Source: Planctomycetota bacterium (GTDB taxonomy: Bacteria; Planctomycetota; B15-G4). From it: 64,000 nucleotides of DNA. A model generated the notes under the pieces. The model was not told the DNA's origin, searched no databases, and saw only the letters and a program-made list of their open reading frames with translations. Location: NCBI GenBank assembly GCA_021604805.1, contig BQJR01000002.1:1014665-1078664 (forward strand). Reading direction: 5' to 3'. A program made the position numbers and the translations under genes. Position 1 is the first letter of the stretch, and each line of letters starts with the position of its first letter. Positions 34,127-43,265 of the stretch are shown one piece after another.

Positions 34127-35947
34127 ATGCGCGTGTTCGTGTTGTCGTTGTGTCTCGCTCTGTCCGCTGCGAGCGTGCCTGGCCAAGCCGAAGCCGCGCG
34201 CACTTGGCCGCTTGCCTCCGGTGGATTCCTCATCCGCGACGTGAGCGTCTTGCCGATGACGGGCGCAGGTCGGCTCGCCGAGCGCGACGTGCGCATCCAC
34301 GACGGTGTCCTCGTGTCCATCACGGCCGCCGGCGCGCAAGCACCTCTGCCCGATGAGACCGTGATCGAAGGCCGCGGGCGCACGCTGCTCCCCGGTCTCG
34401 TCGACATGCATGTGCACGTCGACGAGTCGGGCTTCGACGAGCATGTGCTGCTCTACCTCGCGCACGGCGTGACCACGGTTCAGAGCATGCACGGCACGCC
34501 CGAGATCCTCGACCTGCGTGCGCGCCTCGCGCGCGGCGAGCTGCTCGGCCCGCGCCTGTTCACCACCGGCCCGACGACTGCGACCGAAGGCGTGGACAGC
34601 CCCGCGAAGGCGCGCGCGGTCGTGTCGCGTCAGGCCGCAGCCGGCTACGACGCGATCAAGATGTACGGCGACGGCAACGACACCATGAGCGCCGACACGC
34701 ACCGCGCGCTCGTGGACGCTGCCCACGAACACGGCCTCCGCGTCGTCGGCCACGCCGCGCGCAACATGACCGTCGATGTCGTGCTGGACAACGGTCAAGA
34801 CTCGCTCGATCACATGGAAGAGCTGATCTACACGGCGCGACCGTTGCTCGACGCCCTGCTGCCGCTCGTCCGCTACCAGTTCCAGGGTGGCGCGCACGAC
34901 GACGTCGAAGCGCTGCTGGCCGAGTTCGACACGCTCGACCTGAGCGCGCCTCTCGACGAGGTCACGCGCGCTGTCGTGGAGGCGGGCGTGTCGATCACGC
35001 CGACCTTGATCGCGTTCACGACCATCGCAGACCTCAAAGCCTCGCGCCTGGATGCCTTGCTCGACAACCCGCAGATGCGCTACGTGAATCCCTTCGTGCG
35101 CTTCGCGTGGGCGCCCGAACGCACCTTCTACCGAGACAGCGATCCCGAGCGGCTCGAGCGCATGGGGCGTGTGCTCGACGCCGAACTCGCGGTGCAGAAG
35201 CAGCTCGTGCGCGCCTTCCACGAGGCCGGCGTCCCTCTGATGACGGGCAGCGACGCGCCGCTCACCTATGTGTTCCCAGGTTGGTCGTTGCAGCGCGAAG
35301 TGCGCTTGCTCGCCGAGAGCGGCATGGGCGCACAGGACGCGTTGCGCGCGGCCACGATCGTGCCCGCGCGCGAGCTCGGTCTCGACGACCACCTCGGCAG
35401 CGTGGAGGTCGGCAAACAGGCCGACCTGTTGCTGGTGAACGGCGACCCGCTCGCAGACCTTCACGCGCTCGCCGACATCGCGGGTGTGTTCACGCGCGGC
35501 AACTGGCTCTCCGCCGAGCGTTTGCAGAGCGAGCCCGACGCGCTCGTCGCGATGCAAGCGGACCTGGAAGCGGACTTCGCGCCGATCGAAGTCGCGCTCG
35601 CGAAAGAGGACTTCCCCGGGGCGCTCGCGGCCTTTGCGTCGTGCGTGGATCCGGAGCCGTCGCTGGTTGTCTGGCTCGAAGACCAACTCAACCTGCGCGC
35701 GTACCGCGAGCTCCGCGAGGGCCGCGACGAAGCCGCTGTCGAACGTTTCGCGCAGATCGCGAAGGCCTTTCCTGAGTCGTGGAATGCTTGGGACAGTCTC
35801 GGCGAAGGCCTCGCCGCCTTCGGTGCGATCGACGAAGCCATCCGCTGCTACGAACGCTCGGTGGAGCTGAACCCCGGAAACGAGGGTGGACGCGCCGCGC
35901 TTGCGCGTCTGCGTTCGAGCGCCGCGACGCCGACATCGGAACGCTGA
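34127..35947 (+). CDS. Exported amidohydrolase with C-terminal TPR
   Basis: A 606-residue metal-dependent hydrolase. The ATG at 34127 follows GAGG by six bases, and a signal peptide (residues 1-23, LCLALSAASVPGQAEA) shows export. The amidohydrolase fold starts with a beta domain (GFLIRDVSVLPMTG), then the metal-binding HVHV in GLVDMHVHVDESG. KMYGDGND may carry the bridging lysine; histidines follow in VVGHAARN and DSLDHMEE, and the catalytic aspartate in TGSDAPL. A return to the beta domain (VEVGKQADLLLVNGDPLADL) closes the fold. After about residue 480 a TPR-like segment ends with SWNAWDSLGEGLAAFGAIDE. Likely an imidazolonepropionase/dipeptidase-like enzyme; the substrate is unknown. Confidence 0.9.
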   Translation: MRVFVLSLCLALSAASVPGQAEAARTWPLASGGFLIRDVSVLPMTGAGRLAERDVRIHDGVLVSITAAGAQAPLPDETVIEGRGRTLLPGLVDMHVHVDESGFDEHVLLYLAHGVTTVQSMHGTPEILDLRARLARGELLGPRLFTTGPTTATEGVDSPAKARAVVSRQAAAGYDAIKMYGDGNDTMSADTHRALVDAAHEHGLRVVGHAARNMTVDVVLDNGQDSLDHMEELIYTARPLLDALLPLVRYQFQGGAHDDVEALLAEFDTLDLSAPLDEVTRAVVEAGVSITPTLIAFTTIADLKASRLDALLDNPQMRYVNPFVRFAWAPERTFYRDSDPERLERMGRVLDAELAVQKQLVRAFHEAGVPLMTGSDAPLTYVFPGWSLQREVRLLAESGMGAQDALRAATIVPARELGLDDHLGSVEVGKQADLLLVNGDPLADLHALADIAGVFTRGNWLSAERLQSEPDALVAMQADLEADFAPIEVALAKEDFPGALAAFASCVDPEPSLVVWLEDQLNLRAYRELREGRDEAAVERFAQIAKAFPESWNAWDSLGEGLAAFGAIDEAIRCYERSVELNPGNEGGRAALARLRSSAATPTSER

Positions 35948-36072
35948 GGCGACCCGACGGCTGTGCGCTAACGCCGCGCGGTGAGTGAGTGTCGGCTGGG
36001 CGTCCGTCGCGGGCTGCGCGGGCGCGGCCTCCGCCTGCTGCGTATGCTGGCGCCGTCCTCGGAGGTCTCACC

Positions 36073-37827
36073 ATGTTGCGCCGCGTGTTCGTCAGTCTGC
36101 TCGCCCTCGCGTTCCTCACCGCCTGCGCGACGACACCGCCGCCTCCGCTCTACGACGGGCTCGGCGATTCCGGCCACACGATCAGCAGCGACACCGCACT
36201 CGCCGTCGACTACTTCGACCAAGGCCTCGCGCTCTGCTGGGGCTTCAATCACGACGAGGCCAAGCGCTCCTTCGAGCACGCGCTCGAGCTCGATCCGAGT
36301 TGCGCGATGGCGCAGTGGGGCATCGCCTACACCCTCGGGCCGAACATCAACGGCCCGCTCGTCGATCCGGCGGTGGCGTTGCAGGCGCACCGCGCTGCGC
36401 AGATGGCGTTGGCGATGGTGCGCGCCGAAGACCGCGCCGCAGTCCACGCGAGCGATCGCGCCGAAGACCAGGCGACTGGCGACGCGGTCGACCGTGCTGC
36501 GGAGCACGCCCACGTCGCGCCGTCGCGCAGCACACCCGTGGAGCGCGCGCTCATCGAAGCGCTCGCCGTGCGCTTCGCCGACCCGCCGCCCGCCGACCGC
36601 GCGCCGCTCGATCTCGCCTACGCCGACGCCATGCGCGCAGTCTGGAAGCGCTTCCCGAACGAACCGCTCGTGGGCACGCTCTTCGCCGACGCGCTCATGA
36701 ACATCAACCAAGACTGGCGCGCCTGGGGCACCGACGAAGAGCGCGGCGACCACACGCTCGAGATCGTCGGCACGCTCGAGAACGTGCTCGCGCTCGCCCC
36801 GCAACACACGGGCGCGAACCACTTCTACATCCACGCCGTCGAAGCCTCCGACAACCCCGACCGCGGCTTGCGCTCCGCCAGCGCCCTCGGCGACCTCATG
36901 CCCGCCGCCGGTCACATGGTGCACATGCCCGCGCACATCTTCATGCGCCTCGGCATGTACGACGAGTCGGTCGACAGCAACAAGCGCGCCGTGGCCGCCG
37001 ACAACGAGTTCTTCGCGCAGGCGCCGCGGCAGGGCGTCTATCACCTGTACCGCGCTCACAACAGTCACTTCCTCGCCTGGGCGGCGATGTTCCGAGGCAG
37101 CAAGGGGGACGCGCTCTTCGCCGCGCGCGACATGGAATCGAAGTTGCCCACCGAAGCCGGCCCCTTCACTCCGGTGATCGACGCGTACCGCTTCGTGCCC
37201 ATGCACGTGATGATGCGCTTCGGCATGTGGGACGAGATGCTCGCCGAGCCCGCGCCAAACAACATCTACAAGCTCTCGACCGCGCTCTGGCATCACGGCC
37301 GCGCCATCGCCTTCGCCAACACCGAGCGCTTCGACGCCGCGCGCGCCGAAGCCGCGAACTTCGAACCACTCGCCACCGACTTCCTCGCGTCCATGGGCGA
37401 TGCCATGCCCGCGAACTTCAAAGTGGAACTCACCAACGTGCTCGCAGCCGCGCGTCACGTGATGTGGGGCGAGATCCTGTTCCGCGAGGGCGATCACGAA
37501 GGCGGCCTGGCGGCGCTGCGCAAGGGCGTCGCTGCGGAACAAGCCCTGCCTTACGGCGAGCCGCCCGGTTGGATGCAACCCGTGCGTCACTCACTCGGCG
37601 CGCTGTTGCTCGAGGTCGATCAAGTGGACGAAGCCGAAGCCGTTTACCGCGCCGACCTCGAGCGCTACGCCGACAACGTGTGGTCGCTGCACGGCCTCGC
37701 GGAATGCCTGCGTCGCACGGGGCGCGAGAGCGAAGCCATCTGGGTGCAGAAGCGCTACGACGAGGTCGCTGCCCACGCCGACGTGGAGATCACGGCGTCG
37801 TGCTTCTGTCGCAAGAGCGAGAGTTGA
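36073..37827 (+). CDS. TPR lipoprotein
   Basis: A 584-residue lipoprotein. The ATG at 36073 follows GGAGGT by seven bases; the signal peptide ends at a lipobox, FLTACATT, with Cys18 as the lipidation site. The mature part is alpha-helical with tetratricopeptide repeats: ALCWGFNHDEAKRSFEHALE, QWGIAYTLGPNING, then AHIFMRLGMYDESVDSNKRA and GALLLEVDQVDEAEAVYRAD. Conserved phrases such as HFYIHAVEASDNP and HMPAHIFMRLG are typical of a widespread family of such proteins, whose function is not known. An Ala/Arg/Asp insert (about 115-150) is less ordered. It overlaps the next gene, whose TTG start sits in its stop codon. Confidence 0.88.
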   Translation: MLRRVFVSLLALAFLTACATTPPPPLYDGLGDSGHTISSDTALAVDYFDQGLALCWGFNHDEAKRSFEHALELDPSCAMAQWGIAYTLGPNINGPLVDPAVALQAHRAAQMALAMVRAEDRAAVHASDRAEDQATGDAVDRAAEHAHVAPSRSTPVERALIEALAVRFADPPPADRAPLDLAYADAMRAVWKRFPNEPLVGTLFADALMNINQDWRAWGTDEERGDHTLEIVGTLENVLALAPQHTGANHFYIHAVEASDNPDRGLRSASALGDLMPAAGHMVHMPAHIFMRLGMYDESVDSNKRAVAADNEFFAQAPRQGVYHLYRAHNSHFLAWAAMFRGSKGDALFAARDMESKLPTEAGPFTPVIDAYRFVPMHVMMRFGMWDEMLAEPAPNNIYKLSTALWHHGRAIAFANTERFDAARAEAANFEPLATDFLASMGDAMPANFKVELTNVLAAARHVMWGEILFREGDHEGGLAALRKGVAAEQALPYGEPPGWMQPVRHSLGALLLEVDQVDEAEAVYRADLERYADNVWSLHGLAECLRRTGRESEAIWVQKRYDEVAAHADVEITASCFCRKSES

Positions 37828-39827
37828 AGGCACGCCCCACGCTCACGTTCCTGTTGGCGCTGTGTTTCGCGTGGGCGCCCCACTTGTCGGCGCACGCGCC
37901 GCACGACCCGATCCATGCGCTGGCGGTGTCGCCCGACTTCGCGCACGACCGCACGCTCTTCGTGGCCGTGGGCGGGTTCTCCGCGTTCTTGCGCTCCACG
38001 GATGCAGGCGAGAGCTTCCACGCGGCGCACCACGGGCTGCGTCTCACCTACGTGAACTCGATCGCGCTCTCGCGCGACTTCGCCGTCGATCGAACGCTGT
38101 GGGTCTCGAACGGGCGCGAACTCGCCGTGAGTCGCGACGCGGGCGAGAGCTGGTCCGACGTGAACCTGCCGCTCGAGCAGCAGCTCCGCTACACGGACTT
38201 GCTCGCCACCGACGGCAAGCTCTTCGCCGCCACCACAGCAGGTCTGTTGCGTGTCGACGACCCGCAAGCTGACAGCCCCGAGCAACTGAGCCTCACGCCG
38301 CGCCCGCGCGCGCTGCGTGCGGTGTCGGCACTCGCGAGCTTCCCGCAAAGCACCTCGACGCCAACCCGTCGCGGCTGGCTCGTCGCGCACGACGGCGAAG
38401 CCGTGCTGCTCTCCTTCGACTTCGGCGCGAGCTTGTTGCGCTTGCAGCTCCCCGAGCGCGTGCAGCCGAGTGCCGTGCTGATGACCTCCGCGGGCCCGCT
38501 CGACGCGCAGCTCTGGGTCGGCACGCAAGACGGCCGCGTGTTCAAGGCGCGCGCCAAGCAACCCGCGTGGGAGCTGGTGGGTGAGCGCTTGCCGGGCGGC
38601 GCCGTGTCGTCGCTCAGCGAGTTGCCGACGCCGAGTGGTGAACCCGCGCTGCTCGCCACCACCGATGCCGGCGGCGTGCACACCTGGCGCGGCGAAACGT
38701 GGCACACACGCAGTGAAGGGCTGCGCGAACTCAGCGGTCAGAGCGCGCGGCATCACTTCGCCGTGGTGCCGTCGCCCGACTTCGTGCGCGACGGTCTGCT
38801 CTTCCTGGCCAGCTTCGAAGGCTTGCATCGTGCGCGCGGCGATCGTCCCTGGGAGTGGCACAATCTGCTGCCGCCGAGCCTCGCGCGCGACCTGCAACTC
38901 TCGCCGCGCTTCGCCGACGACAAGCGTCTCTTCCTGTGCAGCTACGGCGGCGGTTTGTTGCAGAGCGACGACGCCGGAGCCCACTTCCGCGTGCTCGACA
39001 GCGGTCCCTGGAAGTGGGCCGACGGCGTGGGCGTGTCACCCGACTTCGCCAACGACGGCACGCTCATCCTCGGTGGTCCGCATCGTCAACTCATCTCTCG
39101 CGACGCCGGCGCCTCGTGGTCGCCCATGATCTCGCGCGAGGGCGGCTTCCTCGATCGCACGCGCTTCGCGCCCGACTACACAGAGAGCGGCGAGATCTTC
39201 GCCCAGCTGTTGTTCTTCAGCGACGGCGCGCGCAACGAGTTCCTGATCAGTCGCGACCGCGGTCGCAGTTGGGAGCAACGCGGGCCGCGCGAGGTGAACG
39301 ACTTCGCGCTCGCGCCCGACTACGCCGCGAGCGGACGCCTCTGGCTCGCCTCCGAAGCCGGTCTGCTCGTGTCCCGAGATCGCGGTGACACCTTCACCGA
39401 AGTCGCCACGCCCTTCGCGCAGCTCAGCGCGGTGAACGCCGCGCAGCACCATCGCGCGCTCATGATCAGCATCGCTTCCACGCGCGGGGAGGTCGCGGTC
39501 TCGCTCGACGGCGGCCGCAGTTGGCGTCGCGCACCCGCGGCCACCGACGTGTGGTTGCTCGAGTCGGCGCGCAACGCCGCGGGCTCGGCGCAGCTCTTCG
39601 CGGGCACGCGCACCCAGGGCGTGCTCCGCTCTTCCGACGGCGGCCTGAGTTGGGTCGCGTTGCCTGGCGGACCGCAGCGCGTGCTCGCACTCGACGTCGT
39701 CGCGCAACACGGGCGCGAGCCCGCCGTGCTGGCTGCCGGCTTCAGCGGACCCTGGTTGAGTGACGATGCAGGTGAGAGTTGGCGCTCGCTCGACGTCGGC
39801 TCCCGCGGAACAGACGCCTCCCGATGA
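37824..39827 (+). CDS. Secreted Asp-box (BNR) repeat protein, copy 1
   Basis: About 667 residues, with a signal peptide in residues 1-25 (TLTFLLALCFAWAPHLSA). The start is taken as TTG at 37824 in a TTGA overlap with the previous stop; a GTG at 37800 is possible. The body repeats phrases of the form SPDFAHDRTLFVAV followed by STDAGESF or SRDAGESW, the Asp-box of beta-propeller proteins (sialidase, sortilin and photosystem assembly-like). At least ten such boxes are visible. The catalytic residues of sialidases are not evident, so it is likely a structural or binding propeller. It ends in an ATGA overlap with the second copy. Confidence 0.85.
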   Translation: MKARPTLTFLLALCFAWAPHLSAHAPHDPIHALAVSPDFAHDRTLFVAVGGFSAFLRSTDAGESFHAAHHGLRLTYVNSIALSRDFAVDRTLWVSNGRELAVSRDAGESWSDVNLPLEQQLRYTDLLATDGKLFAATTAGLLRVDDPQADSPEQLSLTPRPRALRAVSALASFPQSTSTPTRRGWLVAHDGEAVLLSFDFGASLLRLQLPERVQPSAVLMTSAGPLDAQLWVGTQDGRVFKARAKQPAWELVGERLPGGAVSSLSELPTPSGEPALLATTDAGGVHTWRGETWHTRSEGLRELSGQSARHHFAVVPSPDFVRDGLLFLASFEGLHRARGDRPWEWHNLLPPSLARDLQLSPRFADDKRLFLCSYGGGLLQSDDAGAHFRVLDSGPWKWADGVGVSPDFANDGTLILGGPHRQLISRDAGASWSPMISREGGFLDRTRFAPDYTESGEIFAQLLFFSDGARNEFLISRDRGRSWEQRGPREVNDFALAPDYAASGRLWLASEAGLLVSRDRGDTFTEVATPFAQLSAVNAAQHHRALMISIASTRGEVAVSLDGGRSWRRAPAATDVWLLESARNAAGSAQLFAGTRTQGVLRSSDGGLSWVALPGGPQRVLALDVVAQHGREPAVLAAGFSGPWLSDDAGESWRSLDVGSRGTDASR

Positions 39828-41773
39828 GACCCGGTTTACGCACGCTCGCGATCCTCGCGCTCGGGGTGTTGCTCGGCGGCTTCCATTCCCCGCACGACGT
39901 GCTCAGCGCGTGGGTCCTCTCGCCGGACTTCGCCGAAGACCGCACGCTCTTCGTGTCGGCGAGCCGCTTCAAGCTGGTGCTGCGCTCCACCGACGGCGGC
40001 CTGAGCTTCGAGCCCGTGAACGTGGGGCTCAGCACCGGCAACGTGAACGAGCTCGCCATCTCGCTGCACTTCGCCGACGACCGCACCCTGTGGGCGCTCG
40101 AAGGCGAGCGCCTGTTGCGCAGCACCGACGCCGGCGATCGTTGGGTCAAGGTCCACACTCCCGAAGCGCTCGAGAGCCCGCGCGCTTTGAGCTTGACCGC
40201 GAGTGGGCAGCTCTTGGTGGGCACCGTGTTCAGCGGGATCTGGCGCTTCGATCCGCGCACGGAGCACTGGTCGCAACTCGACATCACGGGAGCAGGCGTG
40301 CCGCCGATCGCAGAGCTCACGAGCAACGCCTCGCGCACGCGCTTCCTCGCCTTGTCGAACAACGGGCGCGTGTTCCTCGGCGACGAAGAGGGGGCGGACT
40401 TCCGGCAGGCGCGCTTGCCCGTGACGTCGCTCGTGACGGCAGCTGGATGGGTGGAAGGTGAACACGACGCGCTCTACGTCGGCTCGCAAGGTGAGGGTGT
40501 GTTCCGCTCCTTCGACGGCGGCGCGTCGTGGGAGCGCTTCAGCGACGGCCTGAGCGATCCCTTCGTGACCGACCTCTCGATCACGCAGGACGAACACGGC
40601 GACAGCGTGCTCTTCGTGAGCACGCAGAACGCGGGCGTCTTTCGCGCCACGCCGGAGGCTGCGTGGGAGTTGCACGCGCGCGGACTCCGCAGGCAGACCC
40701 CGCAGACCGACGTGCACTATTCCGGCGTGATCGCCGCGCCCGATTTCGCGGAGAGCGGACTCGTCTATCTCTTCGGCTTCGAAGGCCTGCACGTGTCGCA
40801 GCGCGGCAAGGCGTGGATCCCGCTGCACGCCTTGCCCGGCTCCTTGGTGCGTAACCTCGCGCTCTCCCCCCACTTCGCCGACGACTGCGCGTTCTGGTTG
40901 TCGACCTACGGTGAGGGCTTGCTCGGCACCCAGGATGCGGGCGAGAGTTTCGTGCGCCTCGATGAGGGCCGGTTCACTTTCCCGGATGCGGTGGACGTGT
41001 CCTCCGACGGCAGCTTGGCGTTCGGACGGCCGAGCTCCCTCGCGTTCACGAACGACGGTGGCCAGACCTGGGAGGAGCGTCGCCCCAACGACTTCGGCTT
41101 CCCCCGAGTGGTCGCCTTCGCGCCCGACGCTGCGAGCAGTGGCGTGATGCTCGCTTCGGTTTCCCTGTCGGGCCCGGGTGAAAGCGCGGGCGTGTTCCGC
41201 AGCAACGACCACGGGGTGACCTGGCAACGCGTCGGCCCGGAGAAGGCTTACCGCATCGTGTTCGCGCCGAGCTGGGAAAGCTCGGGCCGCGCCTGGCTGG
41301 CGAGTCCTACAGGCCTCTACCTGAGCCGCGATCGCGGCCGGACTTGGACGCTCAATGCGAGCTGCCCCGAGTCTCACGTGCGCGACGTGGCGGTGCGTCA
41401 GGTCGGCGATCACGAGCACTTGTTGATCACGGGCGTCGCCCTGGAACGCGCCGCGGTGCACGTGTCCACAGACAGCGGCGGCACCTGGCAGAGCGACGTC
41501 GCAGGCCTCGAAGACACACTCCCGGTTTACGTGGGCTTCGGCGGCGACACGCACGCCTTCGTGGCCACCCACGATCAGGGCGTGTTCCGCAGGACCGCCG
41601 GCAGCACGACCTGGCAAGCCGCAGGCACGGGCCCGCGCGCTTCCTTCGCCTTCGAAGTCTCAGCCGAGTTCGACCGCGACCGCACCGTGCTCGCCGGCGG
41701 CTACGAGGGCGCCTGGATCAGCCAGGACGCGGGCGCGAGCTGGCGCCTCAGCCGGATCGACCTCGCCGACTGA
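39824..41773 (+). CDS. Secreted Asp-box (BNR) repeat protein, copy 2
   Basis: A 649-residue paralogue of the preceding gene, starting at the ATG overlapping its stop. The N-terminus, LRTLAILALGVLLGGFHSPHD, gives a signal peptide. The same repeats occur: SPDFAEDRTLFVSA, STDGGLSFEPVN, SFDGGASWERF, SRDRGRTWTL. Because the two proteins match along their whole length in layout, tandem duplication is inferred. Both follow the TPR lipoprotein in one translationally coupled unit, which suggests a shared envelope task. No enzyme residues are identified. Confidence 0.85.
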   Translation: MRPGLRTLAILALGVLLGGFHSPHDVLSAWVLSPDFAEDRTLFVSASRFKLVLRSTDGGLSFEPVNVGLSTGNVNELAISLHFADDRTLWALEGERLLRSTDAGDRWVKVHTPEALESPRALSLTASGQLLVGTVFSGIWRFDPRTEHWSQLDITGAGVPPIAELTSNASRTRFLALSNNGRVFLGDEEGADFRQARLPVTSLVTAAGWVEGEHDALYVGSQGEGVFRSFDGGASWERFSDGLSDPFVTDLSITQDEHGDSVLFVSTQNAGVFRATPEAAWELHARGLRRQTPQTDVHYSGVIAAPDFAESGLVYLFGFEGLHVSQRGKAWIPLHALPGSLVRNLALSPHFADDCAFWLSTYGEGLLGTQDAGESFVRLDEGRFTFPDAVDVSSDGSLAFGRPSSLAFTNDGGQTWEERRPNDFGFPRVVAFAPDAASSGVMLASVSLSGPGESAGVFRSNDHGVTWQRVGPEKAYRIVFAPSWESSGRAWLASPTGLYLSRDRGRTWTLNASCPESHVRDVAVRQVGDHEHLLITGVALERAAVHVSTDSGGTWQSDVAGLEDTLPVYVGFGGDTHAFVATHDQGVFRRTAGSTTWQAAGTGPRASFAFEVSAEFDRDRTVLAGGYEGAWISQDAGASWRLSRIDLAD

Positions 41774-41951
41774 GCGCCACCTGCGGTCGCGGACGGGTCG
41801 GACGCTGCACGTGCTCGGGCGTTCCGGAGCGCGTTCCGGTGGCCTTCGGAGAGCGTCGGGGGCGTGATCCCTGACACCACTTCGGCGCCTCGTTGCGCGC
41901 TTTCGGGCTGCTGGTAGGCTGCGACTCGAACCACCGAAAGGGAATCACGCC

Positions 41952-43094
41952 ATGTCGCCACGCCGCGCAGTTCAGCTCGCGCTGTTCTTGTTCACCTTCT
42001 GCATCGCGAGCCCGGCGTCGCGCGCTGAACTCACCTTCAATGCGCTGAATCCCGACGAAGGCACTCTGGGCACGCTCGTGGAGTTGCGTCTCGTCGGCGA
42101 CATCGGCAAGGGCAAGCCCAAGGTCTGGCTCACTCGTAGCGACGACTCGTCCAACAAACCCAAGAAGACGAAGACCAAGGTCTTCAGTGCGGTCGACATC
42201 GGTGGCGACGTGTCGAGCCTGCTCGTGCAGGTCAAGAAGTCCAAGACGGGCCCCGGGCTCTACGATCTGCACGTGAAGCCGAAGGGCAAGGGGCTCTCGG
42301 TGCAGACCTTCGAGAAGGTCTTCACCATGGAAGCGCCAGTGCTCGCTGCTGTGGATCCGAGCACCACGGTCTCCAAGGCGAAGGTCACGCTCAGCGGCAC
42401 CCACTTCGGTCTCCCGAAGAAACCTGTCGTGCGCGCCACGCCGGTGGGTGGCGGGAAGTCCAAGAAGGTGAAGGTGCTCGAGGTGATGAACGACGGCATG
42501 GCGCTCGTGAAGTTGCCGAAGCTCGCGCCCGGTACCTACGACCTGAGTCTCGCGAACAAGGTCGGCGAGAGTGTGCTGGCCGCCGGCCTCACGATCTCCG
42601 GCGCCGGCGGCCCGGGGCCGGGCAACTTCACCGACTTCGTGCGCGCCACGCTCTCGAGCAGCGAACAGGCTTTGCTCACCACGCAGTTCAACGCCGAGGG
42701 TCCCGGTAAGCCCTTCCACAGTGTGCTCGGCCTGAACATCAGCAGCCAGTTCGCCGACCAGATGACGATCAACGCCGGCATGAACGTGGGTGTCGACGCG
42801 GTCTCCCTCGCGATGACGCTGCCGTTCAATCCCGGCGTGACACCCACACCGTTCACGATCGACTTCTCGGCACCGACGGTGTTCGGCATCGGCTTCACAC
42901 AGACCTCGCCGCACGCCAGCTGGGATTCGAGCGACACGATGAGCGGCTCGGTCACGATCGAGAGCGCCACGGCCGAGCGCGTGGAGGGCAGCTTCGAGTT
43001 CAGTCTCGGCCCGGCAGCCGCGTCGCCTTCCCCGGCCGCGGGGGAGCTGCACCTCACCGGCGGGAGTTTCAGTGTGCCGGTGATGAGACTCTGA
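41952..43094 (+). CDS. Secreted protein with TIG/IPT-like domains
   Basis: A 380-residue exported protein. AAGGGA lies before the ATG, and a signal peptide covers residues 1-25 (LALFLFTFCIASPASRA). Two Ig-like TIG/IPT domains follow: LNPDEGTLGTLVELRLVGDI with lysine-rich strands, and VDPSTTVSKAKVTLSGTHFG. A Gly/Pro linker leads to a C-terminal beta-rich domain of about 150 residues (NFTDFVRATLSSSEQALL to the end). TIG domains usually bind other proteins or carbohydrates. Many lysines (KPKKTKTKV, KSKKVKV) give the first half a positive charge. No enzymatic motif is seen. A GC hairpin (43095-43121) right after the stop may act as a terminator. Confidence 0.8.
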   Translation: MSPRRAVQLALFLFTFCIASPASRAELTFNALNPDEGTLGTLVELRLVGDIGKGKPKVWLTRSDDSSNKPKKTKTKVFSAVDIGGDVSSLLVQVKKSKTGPGLYDLHVKPKGKGLSVQTFEKVFTMEAPVLAAVDPSTTVSKAKVTLSGTHFGLPKKPVVRATPVGGGKSKKVKVLEVMNDGMALVKLPKLAPGTYDLSLANKVGESVLAAGLTISGAGGPGPGNFTDFVRATLSSSEQALLTTQFNAEGPGKPFHSVLGLNISSQFADQMTINAGMNVGVDAVSLAMTLPFNPGVTPTPFTIDFSAPTVFGIGFTQTSPHASWDSSDTMSGSVTIESATAERVEGSFEFSLGPAAASPSPAAGELHLTGGSFSVPVMRL

Positions 43095-43121
43095 GCCGCG
43101 CGGCGTGCCGTCGCGCGCGGC
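43095..43121 (+). terminator. GC-rich hairpin after the TIG-domain gene
   Basis: Bases 43095-43102 pair with 43114-43121 (8 bp, all GC). It begins immediately after the stop codon. No T-run follows, so it is only a possible terminator. Confidence 0.4.
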
Positions 43122-43265
43122 CGCGGGTGATCGCCGCTTCGGCCCGGTTCCGGGGCGTCGCTGCAGCGCCCGCTTTCAGCGCGTCGCCGCTGCGCCCCGA
43201 TGTCGGTGCGAGGCGTTCCGGAGCTGCCCCTGTCACAGATCCGTGCGGCGTGGCAGCATCGAGGG

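Noticed and set aside
35985-37823. Upstream extension of the first Asp-box gene frame
   Set aside because: That part is out-of-frame sequence of the TPR lipoprotein gene; the Asp-box protein starts with its signal peptide near 37824.
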